Positions 17,924 to 28,304 of a stretch of 64,000 bases of DNA are shown here, one piece after another. This stretch comes from Aquimarina sediminis (GTDB taxonomy: Bacteria; Bacteroidota; Bacteroidia; Flavobacteriales; Flavobacteriaceae): assembly GCF_002895435.1 (NCBI RefSeq), contig NZ_POYJ01000002.1:1-64000 (forward strand). The letters run 5' to 3'. Under the pieces are notes generated by a model that saw nothing but the letters and a program-made list of their open reading frames with translations, was not told where the DNA came from and ran no database searches. How positions within the stretch are numbered: position 1 is the first letter of the stretch; each line of letters starts with the position of its first letter. The translations under genes and the position numbers were made by a program.

Positions 17924-19021
17924 ATGAAAAAAAATCTTTTAATACTAGCCATAGCCGCACTAGCATTTTCTTGCAAGTTTAACAATAATAAAACTGAAGC
18001 AAAACAAGAAACTAAACCCGTAAATACTAAAACCCACAAAGTGGGAACATTAGAAGTCATAGCAGAAATGGATATTAACCCTGGAAATGTTGCAGTTTCC
18101 AACGATGGTCGCATATTTACAACCATTCATCCATTAAGAGCTACAAACATACAACTGGTTGAAATCACCGGGAAGAACTCTTATAATCCTTTTCCGAACA
18201 CTGAAATTCAATCAACAGCAGACACAAAATCTATTGATAAGTTTGATACACCATTAGGAATAATTTTTGACAATAAAAACAGATTATGGGTTATTGATCC
18301 GGGATTAAGCATTGGTAAAACACGTTTGTATGCCTTCGATATTACTTCGGAAAAAGAATTGTACCGATTTGATATTCCTTCAGATATTGCACCAAAAAAT
18401 AGCTTTGTACAAGACTTAGCAATCGATGAAAAAAATGATCTTGTCTATCTAGCCGATTTTGGTAATCCAGGAATTATTGTAGTAGATATTAAGAAGAATA
18501 CATGCAGAAAAATCACAGATCCATCTACCATGCAAGCAGAAGATATCGATATGGTAATTGATGGCAAAGTGCAACAATTTATGGGCAATCCTGCACGTAT
18601 TGCTATAAACCCAATTACGCTTTCTACAGATAGGGAAACTCTATTTTTTGGAGCTATGAGCGGCACCAAATGGTATCAACTTCCAACAAAAAACATACGC
18701 AACAATGCTAATGACCAAACCATAATTTCGAGTATTACAACAGTTGGAGAAAAACCAATTTCTGACGGAATAGCCACAGACGAAAATGGAAATCACTATA
18801 TTACCAATATTCAAAACAAGAGTATAGATGTACTTACTAAAGACGGAAAATTAAGCGTTTTAAAACAAGATGAATTATTAGATTGGCCAGACAATATACG
18901 TATCCATAAAGACTGGCTGTATATCTCAGTAAATCAACTACATAAATCACCTGCTTTTACAGGTGCTGAAGACATTGCAAAAGTACCCTATAGAATTTTA
19001 AAGTTGAAGTATCGTGATTAA
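17924..19021 (+). CDS. Yellow/MRJP-like lipoprotein
   Basis: A 365-residue protein. MKKNLLILAIAALAFSCK is a lipoprotein signal with the lipobox Cys at 17. The rest is a predicted beta-propeller of the major royal jelly protein/Yellow family: GNVAVSNDGRIFTTIHP near the start, NRLWVIDPG, LVYLADFGNPGIIVVD and SDGIATDENGNHYITN follow the repeating blade pattern. Bacterial members are often labelled L-dopachrome tautomerase-related, but activity is rarely shown. It is probably envelope-anchored. Confidence 0.85.
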   Translation: MKKNLLILAIAALAFSCKFNNNKTEAKQETKPVNTKTHKVGTLEVIAEMDINPGNVAVSNDGRIFTTIHPLRATNIQLVEITGKNSYNPFPNTEIQSTADTKSIDKFDTPLGIIFDNKNRLWVIDPGLSIGKTRLYAFDITSEKELYRFDIPSDIAPKNSFVQDLAIDEKNDLVYLADFGNPGIIVVDIKKNTCRKITDPSTMQAEDIDMVIDGKVQQFMGNPARIAINPITLSTDRETLFFGAMSGTKWYQLPTKNIRNNANDQTIISSITTVGEKPISDGIATDENGNHYITNIQNKSIDVLTKDGKLSVLKQDELLDWPDNIRIHKDWLYISVNQLHKSPAFTGAEDIAKVPYRILKLKYRD

Positions 19022-19313
19022 TTAAAACTATCTGAGCACAAGGCACCCTATGCGAAGTCCTTTTGGGTTAAATCGCTAGAATAGCAATCAACAGTTAGGG
19101 TATACATTTCAACTAGACGTACCTTTTGTTTCCTCGTTATGTTGTCAAAATTAAAAACTTTAAATAATCCTAACAAGATACAATTGCTCTTACGGATACA
19201 AATATACCGCAATATTTCCTTGACGTTATTTCCCAGGTTCTTCAGTATCACTTACAACACTAACAATAAAGCCATCCAAAAAATTAACATATATTGTATT
19301 CAAAACTAGGCAT

Positions 19314-20804
19314 ATGAGCGATCACAATAATCCCGTAAATAAAGAATATGATTTAATCTGTGTCGGAGGTGGAATTATGAGTGCTACTTTGGCTTTACTA
19401 ACCAAGCTTTTACAACCCGAAATCAACATCCTTATTTTAGAGCGATTAGATCGAGTAGCCATGGAGAGCTCTGCAGCATGGAATAATGCCGGAACAGGGC
19501 ATTCTGCTTTGTGTGAGTTAAACTATTGCCCAGAAAACGACGATAAATCGGTTGCTATTAAAAAGGCTATTTCTATCTGTGAGCAATTCGAAATCTCAAA
19601 ACAATTCTGGACCTACCTTGTAAAAAAGGATCTGATCAAAGATCCTTCTACATTTATAAAAGCTGTACCCCATCACAGCTGGGTAACAGGAAAACAAAAC
19701 AGCGATTATCTAGAAAATCGATATAAAGCCATGAAGGATCATTTTATGTTTAACACTATCGAGTTTACCCGAGATCATGAAAAAATGAAAGAATGGTTCC
19801 CTCTAATTATGGCAAACAGAACTGATGATGAGATCATGGCTGCCTCAAGGATTAAACGAGGTACAGAACTTAATTATGGTGAACTCACCAGGCAACTATA
19901 CCATATTTTGGAAACAGAATTCAACACTCCTGTTCATTGTAATATGGAAGTGCAAGATATTGATCCCGATAAAGAAGCAGAATGGTCTGTAGAAGTAAAG
20001 AACTTAAAAACAAAAGAAAGACAGTACCTCGACGCACGACATGTATTTATTGGTGCCGGTGGTGGTAGCCTACTTCTTCTTCAAAAAGTTGAGATTGAAG
20101 AAAAAGAAGGCTATGGTGGTTTCCCGGTGAGTGGTGGATGGCTGGTATGCAAAAACGAAGATATTATTGCACAACACAACGCTAAGGTATATAGTAAAGC
20201 AGGTATAGGTGACCCTCCTATGTCTACACCTCATCTGGATACTCGTTATATCAATGGCAAAAAAGAGTTACTATTTGGTCCTTTTGCAGGGTTTAGCCCT
20301 AAATTTTTAAAAGAAGGATCCAATTTTGATTTAATAAAATCTATTAAATCCGATAATCTGGGCGCCATGCTAGGGGCTTTTTGGCACAATTTACCACTCA
20401 CCAAATATCTAATCGAGCAAGTTTCGATGTCTTTTGAAGATCGTATGCAAAGTCTTAGAAAATTCATGAAAAATGCCCGAGATGAAGATTGGGAAATGAT
20501 GGTAGCTGGTCAGCGAGTTCAGATCATTAAAAAAGATGAGTATGAAGGTGGTAAATTACAATTCGGCACCGAAGTCATAAGTAGTAAAGATGGGAGTATC
20601 ACCTGTTTACTAGGAGCATCTCCTGGAGCATCAACCGCCACATCCATTATGATGCAAGTACTGGAACAAGCATTCCCCGAAATTTTGGAATCTGCAAACG
20701 GCAGCAAAAAACTTAAGGAAATCATCCCTATGTATACTACAGAAGTAAGCCCTGCTCTTTTTCAGAAATGCCTTGATAATGCAAAAGAAGTATTGAAACT
20801 ATGA
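19314..20804 (+). CDS. mqo: Malate:quinone oxidoreductase
   Basis: A 496-residue FAD-dependent peripheral membrane enzyme that oxidises malate to oxaloacetate and passes electrons to quinone. The FAD-binding Rossmann motif is DLICVGGGIMSATLALL near residue 13; the family signatures SSAAWNNAGTGHSALCELNY and LLGASPGASTATSIM are intact. Length fits Mqo. It is monocistronic with about 290 bp of upstream sequence in which no other gene is seen. Confidence 0.97.
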   Translation: MSDHNNPVNKEYDLICVGGGIMSATLALLTKLLQPEINILILERLDRVAMESSAAWNNAGTGHSALCELNYCPENDDKSVAIKKAISICEQFEISKQFWTYLVKKDLIKDPSTFIKAVPHHSWVTGKQNSDYLENRYKAMKDHFMFNTIEFTRDHEKMKEWFPLIMANRTDDEIMAASRIKRGTELNYGELTRQLYHILETEFNTPVHCNMEVQDIDPDKEAEWSVEVKNLKTKERQYLDARHVFIGAGGGSLLLLQKVEIEEKEGYGGFPVSGGWLVCKNEDIIAQHNAKVYSKAGIGDPPMSTPHLDTRYINGKKELLFGPFAGFSPKFLKEGSNFDLIKSIKSDNLGAMLGAFWHNLPLTKYLIEQVSMSFEDRMQSLRKFMKNARDEDWEMMVAGQRVQIIKKDEYEGGKLQFGTEVISSKDGSITCLLGASPGASTATSIMMQVLEQAFPEILESANGSKKLKEIIPMYTTEVSPALFQKCLDNAKEVLKL

Positions 20805-20901
20805 TTAAATCCTGTTTTATTTTGAAATTGTATGTATAGAAATTGATGTTCTTTTTTTTACTAAAAATCAAAAAACTTTGGCAAGTACTATAATAAACAG
20901 G

Positions 20902-21561
20902 CTACCACTCTCTTATTTTTCCCTGATGCCAAAAAAAACCGCTTTTAGAACAACTATTTATCAAATTCTTAACATCTATTGCAACTTCAAAAGGAGCTCT
21001 TGAAGCTTCATTACCTCCCATATCTGTTTTAGTCCAACCAGGATCAATCGATGACACAATAATCCCTCGGCTTTCTAACCTTTTTGCCAATAGTTTTGTA
21101 TACATATTTAATGAAGCTTTTGACATTTTATAATGAGGCTGGTATTTATCAAAGTTCTTTTCACTAAACGAACCCCAATCTGATGTAACATTGATAATAT
21201 GTCCATTTTTATTTATAAATGGAAGCAACTTTTCTGTTAATTCAACCGTCCCAAAAAGATTGACATTAAAAGTCTCTCTTAATTGCTCTAAATTGATCTC
21301 TGAATCACTCCATTCTTCAAGTAAAACGGCTGCATTATTAACAAGAAAATCAATTTTTATATTCCCCAGATTATTGATAAAATCTGCTATCGACTGGCTA
21401 TCGGCAAGATTTAGCTTGTTACCTTGAAAATCGACTCCAGAAATCGAATGCCTACCAGAAGTGGAGGTTCCAATAACTTTATACCCTTTACTTTCAGCAA
21501 ATAATTTTGCTGTTGCCAATCCAATCCCTCTACTGCATCCAGTTATAATTCCTATTTTCAT
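20902..21561 (-). CDS. SDR-family oxidoreductase
   Basis: A 219-residue short-chain dehydrogenase. The cofactor motif is TGCSRGIGLATA at residues 7-18, NNAA replaces the more usual NNAG, and the catalytic residues are Ser in NVTSDWG and YKMSK. The N-terminus (MKIGIITGCSRGIG) starts directly with the first strand, which supports the ATG at 21561. Such short SDRs include carbonyl reductases of the sniffer/CsgA type; the substrate is not predictable. It is convergent with mqo. Confidence 0.87.
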   Translation of the reverse strand: MKIGIITGCSRGIGLATAKLFAESKGYKVIGTSTSGRHSISGVDFQGNKLNLADSQSIADFINNLGNIKIDFLVNNAAVLLEEWSDSEINLEQLRETFNVNLFGTVELTEKLLPFINKNGHIINVTSDWGSFSEKNFDKYQPHYKMSKASLNMYTKLLAKRLESRGIIVSSIDPGWTKTDMGGNEASRAPFEVAIDVKNLINSCSKSGFFWHQGKIREW

Positions 21562-21651
21562 TTTTTTATAGTTTCTATATAAAATTGACGTTTTCTGTTT
21601 TCTCTATTTCTACTTCTAAGAGATACATAACAACTAACAGCTACTTCATTT

Positions 21652-22437
21652 TCATTCGTTCTTTAACGAGTCCATTTTTGCTTTAATCTCTATTATTTCC
21701 TGAGGAATCCAGTCAAAAGATTTATCCAGTTCATAAGCTTTTTGTTTTAACTCTAAGGCTTCTTTGTTTTTACCTAGTCGTAGCATTAGATCTGCTTTAG
21801 AATCGTAGGGATTACCATTTTTAGGCTCGCATCTTATGAAGTCGTCAAAAGCCTTGGCAGCCTTATTTAACTCACCATTATTCATATATGCATATCCTAA
21901 AATATTATATCCTGATCCATAGTTCTTATCTATTTCTACAGCTTTCTTACCTGCTTTGATAGCTAGATTAGGATTTTTTCTAAAAAGTAAAAAACAAATA
22001 GTATGGTGTAAATATTTATCATCAGGACATAGTTTAGCTAATTCGAATATTATTTCTTCTTTAGTATCTTCTGGATTATTTAACCTAAATTCTGTAGCAT
22101 CAACCAACATTTGTTCTTCTTTAGAAACTAAGTGCTTATATTTCTTGGCTAGTTCGTGATTCAACTTTTTTATAGAATCGTGTGTTGAATAAATTGAAAT
22201 ATAATTATACATTCTTACAAAAGAGCTATCTAGTTCAATACCCTTTTTATAATGCTCTTCAGGGTTATTATTTAGCCCGTTTTGAACCAAAATCCGTGCT
22301 TCTTCAAAGTGTTCTTTCGCCTCTTCTGAGATCGTAGTTATCGGAATAGTTTTCAAAAGAGTTCCTTTTTCATTTATTTGATTGTTGTTTCCACAAGACA
22401 GCATTAATGATATAAGCAATAAAATGATTAGTCTCAT
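21652..22437 (-). CDS. TPR-repeat lipoprotein
   Basis: A 261-residue protein. MRLIILLLISLMLSCG gives a lipobox Cys at 15. Several tetratricopeptide repeats follow: the clearest are around YGSGYNILGYAYMNNGELNK and KADLMLRLGKNKEALELKQK. It is probably an envelope scaffold or a receptor-associated adaptor; no enzymatic motif. It is followed on the same strand by the SDR and preceded by two alpha/beta hydrolases, with gaps near 100 bp, so an operon is possible but not evident. Confidence 0.8.
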   Translation of the reverse strand: MRLIILLLISLMLSCGNNNQINEKGTLLKTIPITTISEEAKEHFEEARILVQNGLNNNPEEHYKKGIELDSSFVRMYNYISIYSTHDSIKKLNHELAKKYKHLVSKEEQMLVDATEFRLNNPEDTKEEIIFELAKLCPDDKYLHHTICFLLFRKNPNLAIKAGKKAVEIDKNYGSGYNILGYAYMNNGELNKAAKAFDDFIRCEPKNGNPYDSKADLMLRLGKNKEALELKQKAYELDKSFDWIPQEIIEIKAKMDSLKNE

Positions 22438-22555
22438 ATTTGGTATTTTAATTACTTAGCTTCAAATATATATTCACTAAAATCTGTATATATATATTCT
22501 ACTCATATTTATTATTTCTTTAACATTAATCCTTCAGTTTCTACAATTTTATTTA

Positions 22556-23698
22556 TCAAAGCTTTGGTTCATTTGGTTTTAAATACTTAAATTCATTAAG
22601 TATCTCATTAATCAAAATATTGTTGAACTTTTCTGGTTCTTCAAAAGCAGGGAAGTGAGCAGAGTTTTCAAATGTATAGAACTTCTTTTTTGGAGCATTC
22701 AGCTTATCATAATATTCTTTGGCAATAGAATAATTAGTGATAAAGTCTTTTTTGCCTTGTATAATGTATATCGGGATTTTAAAATCCCTAATTTCGGATA
22801 TATTCGTTTTTAAAACTTCCAAAGTCATTTTTTTAAAAGGAGAGTTTAAAAAAGCTGATTTGCTATTACTCTTTACGATCTGCCACTTTTCTTTAATGGT
22901 ATACTCATTACAATATAAGATCGGTTTTAAAAAGACCTCATTTGTTTTTTCAGAATCGGCTATAGCACCTCCAAAAACTGAAAGCAATACTCTTTGATAG
23001 TATAACCAATTTATGAAACCAATCTTTTCTATATTATGTTTAGAATAACTCCCAATTTCATCTAACTTGGTCAATGCTTTTTTATCATTTAGTCTTTGAG
23101 CGGTTTTTTTAATAAATTCATATGAAAGACTATCACTCTTAGGTTGATTTACCATTTGCCCTGTTCCAATAAATGCAAAGTAATCATCAGGAAATTCTGA
23201 AACTGTCTTAAGTCCCAGTAAGGATCCCCAGGAGTGTCCAAATAGAAATATTTTTTCTTTTTGATATTCTCTTTTGAGGTACTTTGTAAGTTCATGGGCA
23301 TCAACGATAGATTGTTGAAGCGTGAAACTGTTTTCTAATATATCCGGACTTGTTGATTTACCTGCTCCTCTCTGATCCCAGTATGCAACGGTAAAATGGT
23401 TTTCCAAGACCCTGTTATGTTTTCTGAACATGGGAAGTTCTGGGGCACCTGGTCCTCCATGTAAGATCAACAACAAAGGGTTGTTTTTATTATTCCCTCT
23501 AATTAAGACAAATTGCTCCACACCACCAATGGTGATGTACTTCATTTCTGCAATACTATTTTTTATGACCCGTCCTTGCTCATCTTTGAATTGCGGAGTG
23601 GATTCTGTACTATTAAAATACAAGAAAGCGAATAAGATTGCGATAATGCCAATAACAATAAAACCTGTTACTTTCAAAAACTTTTTAATAACCTTCAT
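22556..23698 (-). CDS. Alpha/beta hydrolase, proline iminopeptidase-like, membrane-anchored
   Basis: A 380-residue protein with an N-terminal membrane helix (residues about 10-28). The catalytic domain has the oxyanion motif LHGGPGAPE, typical of prolyl aminopeptidase-like hydrolases, the WDQRGAGKS loop and the nucleophile Ser in GHSWGS; the likely acid is Asp in GKKDFITN and the His is in NSAHFPAFEEPEKF. Peptidase S33 members cleave N-terminal Pro or hydrolyse esters. It lies 90 bp downstream of a second alpha/beta hydrolase on the same strand. Confidence 0.88.
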   Translation of the reverse strand: MKVIKKFLKVTGFIVIGIIAILFAFLYFNSTESTPQFKDEQGRVIKNSIAEMKYITIGGVEQFVLIRGNNKNNPLLLILHGGPGAPELPMFRKHNRVLENHFTVAYWDQRGAGKSTSPDILENSFTLQQSIVDAHELTKYLKREYQKEKIFLFGHSWGSLLGLKTVSEFPDDYFAFIGTGQMVNQPKSDSLSYEFIKKTAQRLNDKKALTKLDEIGSYSKHNIEKIGFINWLYYQRVLLSVFGGAIADSEKTNEVFLKPILYCNEYTIKEKWQIVKSNSKSAFLNSPFKKMTLEVLKTNISEIRDFKIPIYIIQGKKDFITNYSIAKEYYDKLNAPKKKFYTFENSAHFPAFEEPEKFNNILINEILNEFKYLKPNEPKL

Positions 23699-23785
23699 TT
23701 TAATAATTTTACAAACAAGTTATAACTCTACCCATTGTGAATTTGTGCAACCTATGTTGGTTAACATTACAATAAGACAAGCTGT

Positions 23786-24724
23786 CTATTTATTCGTTTT
23801 TTGAAACCAATCGATTAACCTTTTATTAAAAAGTGCACTCTGTTCGTATTGTGGCGTGTGTCCACTTTCTTCAAACGAAAATATTGTTAGATCAGATAAA
23901 TTAGCACATGATATATCCCAAAGTGTTGGTGGACCGATATAATCACTCTTCCCAAGTGCCACAAATATTGGGGTATCTAATTCTTCTTCGGATGAACACA
24001 GGTCATATTTCACAATACCATTATTACCAAATAGATGGTATAAAAAATGTAGATTGTAATTTATCCTTTTAAAGAAAGCTGTAGCATCCAAATTTGCATC
24101 ATGCCACCTTTTTGGTCCAGAGGCTACAAGATTTTTAACAAAGGCTTCATTTGGATTTAGCTGAGTTAGTTTTTCTTCCTGCAATTGCTTTTGTTTTTCA
24201 CTATACAATAACTTTCTTTTTTCGGGAGCTTTTTCCCAATATACTTTTACAGAGTCTCTATACGTGATGGTTCCATACGTTCTGGGAGTTCCCATCATTA
24301 CAATATGAGAAACATATTCCGGGTGCTTTTTAGCATATTTATGGGCAATAGCTCCCATAACCGAGTGTCCTCCGATTATAAATTTTTTAATCCCTAAAAC
24401 AGATCTTACAGTATCTATATCTTGAAGCAAATTATCAAATTCATACTTTGCTGTGTCAACAGGTTCGTACTTTTCAGCATTTAGCCTTGTTTCTATTGAG
24501 TAAACTTTGAAGTTATCATACAAATCTTTTGAGAAATATTCAGGATCAGATCCTATTACAAGAAAAGGTATCCCTTTTCCTTTAATTGAGTAATTCAAAG
24601 TAGTTCCCTCATCTACGGTAACACTTCCTGATTGATTATTATTATAAGCTATTTTTTTCTTATCCTCATTATTATTTTGACATGCTAAGAGGGGTAGAAA
24701 AAAAATTATACATAACTTTTTCAT
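23786..24724 (-). CDS. Alpha/beta hydrolase lipoprotein
   Basis: I place the start at the ATG 24724 because this gives a clean lipoprotein signal, MKKLCIIFFLPLLACQ (lipobox Cys at 15); a start 42 bases further upstream would put a hydrophilic extension before it. The mature part is an alpha/beta hydrolase fold with nucleophile Ser in GGHSVMGAIAHKYAKKHPEYV, acid Asp in GKSDYIGP and His in EESGHTPQYEQ. The substrate is unknown. It is probably paired with the following S33-like hydrolase. Confidence 0.82.
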   Translation of the reverse strand: MKKLCIIFFLPLLACQNNNEDKKKIAYNNNQSGSVTVDEGTTLNYSIKGKGIPFLVIGSDPEYFSKDLYDNFKVYSIETRLNAEKYEPVDTAKYEFDNLLQDIDTVRSVLGIKKFIIGGHSVMGAIAHKYAKKHPEYVSHIVMMGTPRTYGTITYRDSVKVYWEKAPEKRKLLYSEKQKQLQEEKLTQLNPNEAFVKNLVASGPKRWHDANLDATAFFKRINYNLHFLYHLFGNNGIVKYDLCSSEEELDTPIFVALGKSDYIGPPTLWDISCANLSDLTIFSFEESGHTPQYEQSALFNKRLIDWFQKTNK

Positions 24725-25006
24725 GTGGTTGTTTTTAATGTTGTATAGCAACTGTAGTATTTTCAAAAATCTACGGTCTTAATTTTTGCACACTCTACAA
24801 TTGTAATATAACCTAATATTTCAACATCTTTTAATTGATCAAAACAGATTATCACCAATGCAATCAACTTTGTACGTTGATAAATTCTTCTCATTCAATA
24901 TTCAGAAATCAAACATATATAGAAAACACTACACTCAAAAAAAAAGTTTCTTTCAATTTATGAATTGTAAGAAAATTGCCAGGATAAGATACCGCTAATA
25001 AGCTTA

Positions 25007-26719
25007 TTACTTTTGACTTAACATTTTTTTTATATAATACGAAGGAGTAACACCTGTATTTTTTTTGAAAGCTCTATAAAAAGTATTACTTGAAGTAAAG
25101 CCCGATCTTTCTGCTATATCTTCTATGGTTAATTCTCTATAACTTGGGTTGACCTCTAATTTTCTTAAGGCAAATGATATTCTTAAGTCATTAATGAAGT
25201 TTGTAAATGATTTTCCGTGTTCTTCATTTATTATCTTAGACAAATAAGAAGTGTTTGTATCTCCTTCTTTAGCCATTTTTTGTAACGAAATTTCTTTATT
25301 TAAATAACCTTCGTTTTTAATAAAGACATTAATATGGTCAAGGATTCGTGTCTTGTCCAAAATCTCTGATGGTTGAATCCTATCATTTTTCTTATGCTCT
25401 TTACTACTTTCAATTTCCCCGACTAGTTGTCTATTTTTTAGATACAGTAAATGTTTTTGTCTATTCTGTTTTTTATAGAAATAAGTAATAAGGCTAATTG
25501 TGCATATTAATAAAACCAACAAAAGAGTCGATAATACAATTTGGTTCTTTTGATTTTTTATGACAGTTTTATTAAGAATATTTTTCTCTTTTAGATTATT
25601 AATTTTGAGTTGTTTTTTATCAGATTCAAACCGTTCAGTTATTTCTGCAATTTCTTGTTTAACCTTTAAATCATTAAGTGAATCATTTAATTTTAAAAAC
25701 TTATCATTATAATACAATGCTAATTCGTATTGCTTTTTTTGCCTATTAAGTTCACTTAGATTTTTATAACTCTCCAACGTCTGTTCAGTGGAAGAAGAAT
25801 ACTTTAAAGCATTATTAAAATATTTACCAGCTTCATTGTAATTTCCTTTTAATTGATATGCTTTTCCTGCACTATTATTTAACCAGTCAAGTCTACAGTT
25901 CACATTATCTTTTAGCCCTTTCTTAGCAAAATAAATGGCACTATCTGCCATATTACTTTTTAAATAATACCGACTTAGCCCTGCAGAATAAGTAGGTAGC
26001 ATAAGTTTCCAGTTGTTAGTTTCGGCTTCGTCCAAGGCATTTAGAGCATATTTTATAGCTTTACTTAAATCTTCTTTCTCTTCATATAATGATGAAATAT
26101 CAAATAACAAAACACTTTTGATACTAGGATTAGGAGTAAATGGTAATGCCTTAATAAAATAATCTTCTGCATATTTATAATTCTTTAATCGTTGATTAAT
26201 TTTACCAATACTAGCATAACAACTAAAAATTCTTGTATTTTTTTTTTGCCAATACGGAAGGCTAATCGCTTTCTCTTCAGCTTCTATAAAATGTTTTATT
26301 GCAGAAGTATAATCTTCTTCATAGCTATACACCTCTCCTAAGCATAAATTTATTAATACTTTGGTTGTATCGTTGACTCCCTCATGACAAACATAATGAT
26401 TTAACTGTTTTTTTGCTTCAGTTATGTTAACTTGCCAGAATAAAGCTCTAGCATTGGCGGCAGTAACATATGCTACAAGGTTACTATCATTAGACTCTCT
26501 CGCCAATAGCATAGCTTTTTCTGAAAAGTATCCGGCACTGTCAAACTTTTTTTCAAGTCCATAACGATAGATTAAATCAACTTTTTTCTGTATATCTTTT
26601 TTTGTCTTCCCAATATGAGTACGAGTCACTTGAGCTATTGCAGACGACATATCATAAAACAGTACGAATACAGTAAACAAAAGGATGTAAAAATTTATAT
26701 CTTTTTTTAATCTAAACAT
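25007..26719 (-). CDS. TPR-TM-AraC one-component regulator
   Basis: A 570-residue membrane regulator. Signal peptide or first helix (residues about 10-30, ending SAIAQ), about 350 residues of tetratricopeptide repeats (for example ISSLYEEKEDLSKAIKYALN), a transmembrane helix (QIVLSTLLLVLLICTISLITY), a short linker and a C-terminal AraC-type double helix-turn-helix (NTSYLSKIINEEHGKSFTNF; AERSGFTSSNTFYRAFKKNT). The predicted topology puts the TPRs in the periplasm and the DNA-binding part in the cytoplasm. It is the same architecture as the two regulators at 40.8 and 43.6 kb. I see no peptide gene next to this one. Confidence 0.88.
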   Translation of the reverse strand: MFRLKKDINFYILLFTVFVLFYDMSSAIAQVTRTHIGKTKKDIQKKVDLIYRYGLEKKFDSAGYFSEKAMLLARESNDSNLVAYVTAANARALFWQVNITEAKKQLNHYVCHEGVNDTTKVLINLCLGEVYSYEEDYTSAIKHFIEAEEKAISLPYWQKKNTRIFSCYASIGKINQRLKNYKYAEDYFIKALPFTPNPSIKSVLLFDISSLYEEKEDLSKAIKYALNALDEAETNNWKLMLPTYSAGLSRYYLKSNMADSAIYFAKKGLKDNVNCRLDWLNNSAGKAYQLKGNYNEAGKYFNNALKYSSSTEQTLESYKNLSELNRQKKQYELALYYNDKFLKLNDSLNDLKVKQEIAEITERFESDKKQLKINNLKEKNILNKTVIKNQKNQIVLSTLLLVLLICTISLITYFYKKQNRQKHLLYLKNRQLVGEIESSKEHKKNDRIQPSEILDKTRILDHINVFIKNEGYLNKEISLQKMAKEGDTNTSYLSKIINEEHGKSFTNFINDLRISFALRKLEVNPSYRELTIEDIAERSGFTSSNTFYRAFKKNTGVTPSYYIKKMLSQK

Positions 26720-26811
26720 TATCGTTATTCGCTATCTAAATTTAAATGGTAGACTTAACTCTATAACTAAAATGGATCCTAGTTTTTTGAATATTCTCTA
26801 AATTAAACTAA

Positions 26812-26844
26812 AAAATGCTTCAAAGATATAGATCTGAAGCATTT
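26812..26844 (-). terminator. Terminator of the SMP-30-like gene
   Basis: AAAATGCTTCA pairs with TGAAGCATTTT around a 12-base loop; on the minus strand it is followed by TTTTTTAG. It lies between the SMP-30-like stop and the AraC regulator start. Confidence 0.75.
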
Positions 26845-26935
26845 TCAATACTTTGTTTTTATATTTAAATTAATAATTTGAAAGAATGCCCGACCTCTTT
26901 TCATAGTTCATAATTTACGACAAGAAGTATATAGA

Positions 26936-27952
26936 CTAAAAGCTGACTCTTTCTATAATATACTCTTTCCATAATGTATCTTGATTGGGGTTATTTGGCA
27001 ATAAAAAAGGTAAATAACTTTTTAAAACATATAGACCATCCTTTGTTAATGACATAGTTGTTGGAAAGCTGTTTTCAGCATCAAAACTCCCTATCACACT
27101 TCCATTTATCCAATTATCACTTGTAGAAATTCTATAAACCCTATCTAGTCCTTCACCTGCCCCATTACTTGCAACTGCAATTTCTGTACTACTTAAAATT
27201 TCGATACCATCAATTGTATTAACTGGCTCAGAAAGTTCTACCTTAATAATTTCATCGGGATTGGTAAAATTCTCAGGTATTTTATACAACGAACCCGAAT
27301 CATAGTGTCCCACCAAAATATATCCATCTGGGTGATATACCAAACCATTAAGACCAAAACCTTGAATAGGGGTAAAACGTTCATCGACAACAAAAACTTC
27401 TGCTATTCGAGACCTTGGATCAATTTTATAAATTGCAGGAGTTACACTATTTGTTACATAGATATATCCATTACCTCCAACTACAGCATCATTTACTAAA
27501 TTAGGGGTCTCTCCCTGCACCAAATCAGATAAATCGTAATCCGCCAACTTGTCTTTTGTATCTAAGTCGAAAATAAGAACATTAGCAAGTTTAAACAGTG
27601 TATTATCAGTAGAATTAACTCCAAAACCTGGATCCGTATTACAGACTATCAATCTCCTGTTTTGTTTGTCAATTGTTAGCCCGAGGGTTGATACCAATCC
27701 ATTTTCGGTAATAAAATCGGTAGTTGTACCATCCAAAGCTACCTTACTTATTTTTCCTAAGTTTACAGAACTGGTGTAAAAAACTTTTTCTACATCATCA
27801 TATACGATACCTTCTGGAAATAAACCTGAGCTGTTAATAGTAATACTTTGAGGAATTTCGATACTCGTAACGTTTTGGTCATCATCACTATTACAGCTAG
27901 ATAAAGCTATTAATAATAACAAGACACTCCTATTAATAATTTTAGTCATCAT
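26936..27952 (-). CDS. SMP-30/gluconolactonase-like lipoprotein
   Basis: A 338-residue protein. The signal ends in a lipobox (LLLLIALSSCNSDDD; Cys near 20). The mature part looks like a six-bladed propeller of the SMP-30/NHL type: EGIVYDDVEKVFYTSS, LTIDKQNRRLIVCN, NGLVYHPDGYILVGHYDSG and GIEILSSTEIAVASNGAG are blade motifs. Family members hydrolyse lactones or simply bind ligands. Its ATG region overlaps the DUF1330 gene stop (27949-27952), so the two are coupled, and both probably answer to the Crp/Fnr regulator encoded upstream. Confidence 0.83.
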   Translation of the reverse strand: MMTKIINRSVLLLLIALSSCNSDDDQNVTSIEIPQSITINSSGLFPEGIVYDDVEKVFYTSSVNLGKISKVALDGTTTDFITENGLVSTLGLTIDKQNRRLIVCNTDPGFGVNSTDNTLFKLANVLIFDLDTKDKLADYDLSDLVQGETPNLVNDAVVGGNGYIYVTNSVTPAIYKIDPRSRIAEVFVVDERFTPIQGFGLNGLVYHPDGYILVGHYDSGSLYKIPENFTNPDEIIKVELSEPVNTIDGIEILSSTEIAVASNGAGEGLDRVYRISTSDNWINGSVIGSFDAENSFPTTMSLTKDGLYVLKSYLPFLLPNNPNQDTLWKEYIIERVSF

Positions 27953-28251
27953 TTATTTTCTTTTGATATAAATATTTCTAATTTTTCAAACGCTTTTTCT
28001 CTGTAAGGGAGTAAAAGATTGTATTCTTTAGATTTAAATATTTTATTAAAACTGTTGTCAGGGAACTCCATTATTGCTATAATATCTGGTCTTTCTTCAC
28101 CTACTATCATTTCGTCAATAGAAAATTTATTTAGTAATGTTACATTGTTCTTTTCATAGTGCTTATTCATCTCAGATAGATAGTGATTCAACTCTAATTT
28201 TCCATCTGGTCGAATTTTTGCTACTATAATTACTGTGGTTTTTTTCTTCAT
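27949..28251 (-). CDS. DUF1330-like protein
   Basis: A 100-residue soluble protein with the ferredoxin-like alpha+beta pattern of DUF1330 (TTVIIVAKIRPDG; EMIVGEERPDIIAIMEFPDN; KSKEYNLLLPYREKAFEKLE). Function is unknown in the family. The stop overlaps the next gene by four bases. A perfect FNR-type palindrome is centred about 60 bp upstream of the start, about 40 bp before the expected transcription start, which is the class II activator position. Confidence 0.75.
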   Translation of the reverse strand: MKKKTTVIIVAKIRPDGKLELNHYLSEMNKHYEKNNVTLLNKFSIDEMIVGEERPDIIAIMEFPDNSFNKIFKSKEYNLLLPYREKAFEKLEIFISKENK

Positions 28252-28304
28252 AAAATTTCTTTTAATATTTATGAAGTAAAAGTATTTTGAAGTGTTTTAA
28301 ATTC

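Noticed and set aside
19048-19251. Minus-strand frame of 67 codons before mqo
   Set aside because: No recognisable domain, poor start context and composition of spacer DNA.
24767-25006. Possible small peptide gene next to the third TPR-TM-AraC regulator
   Set aside because: The only short minus-strand frame lacks a double-glycine leader and Cys-rich core, so this regulator has no visible peptide partner.
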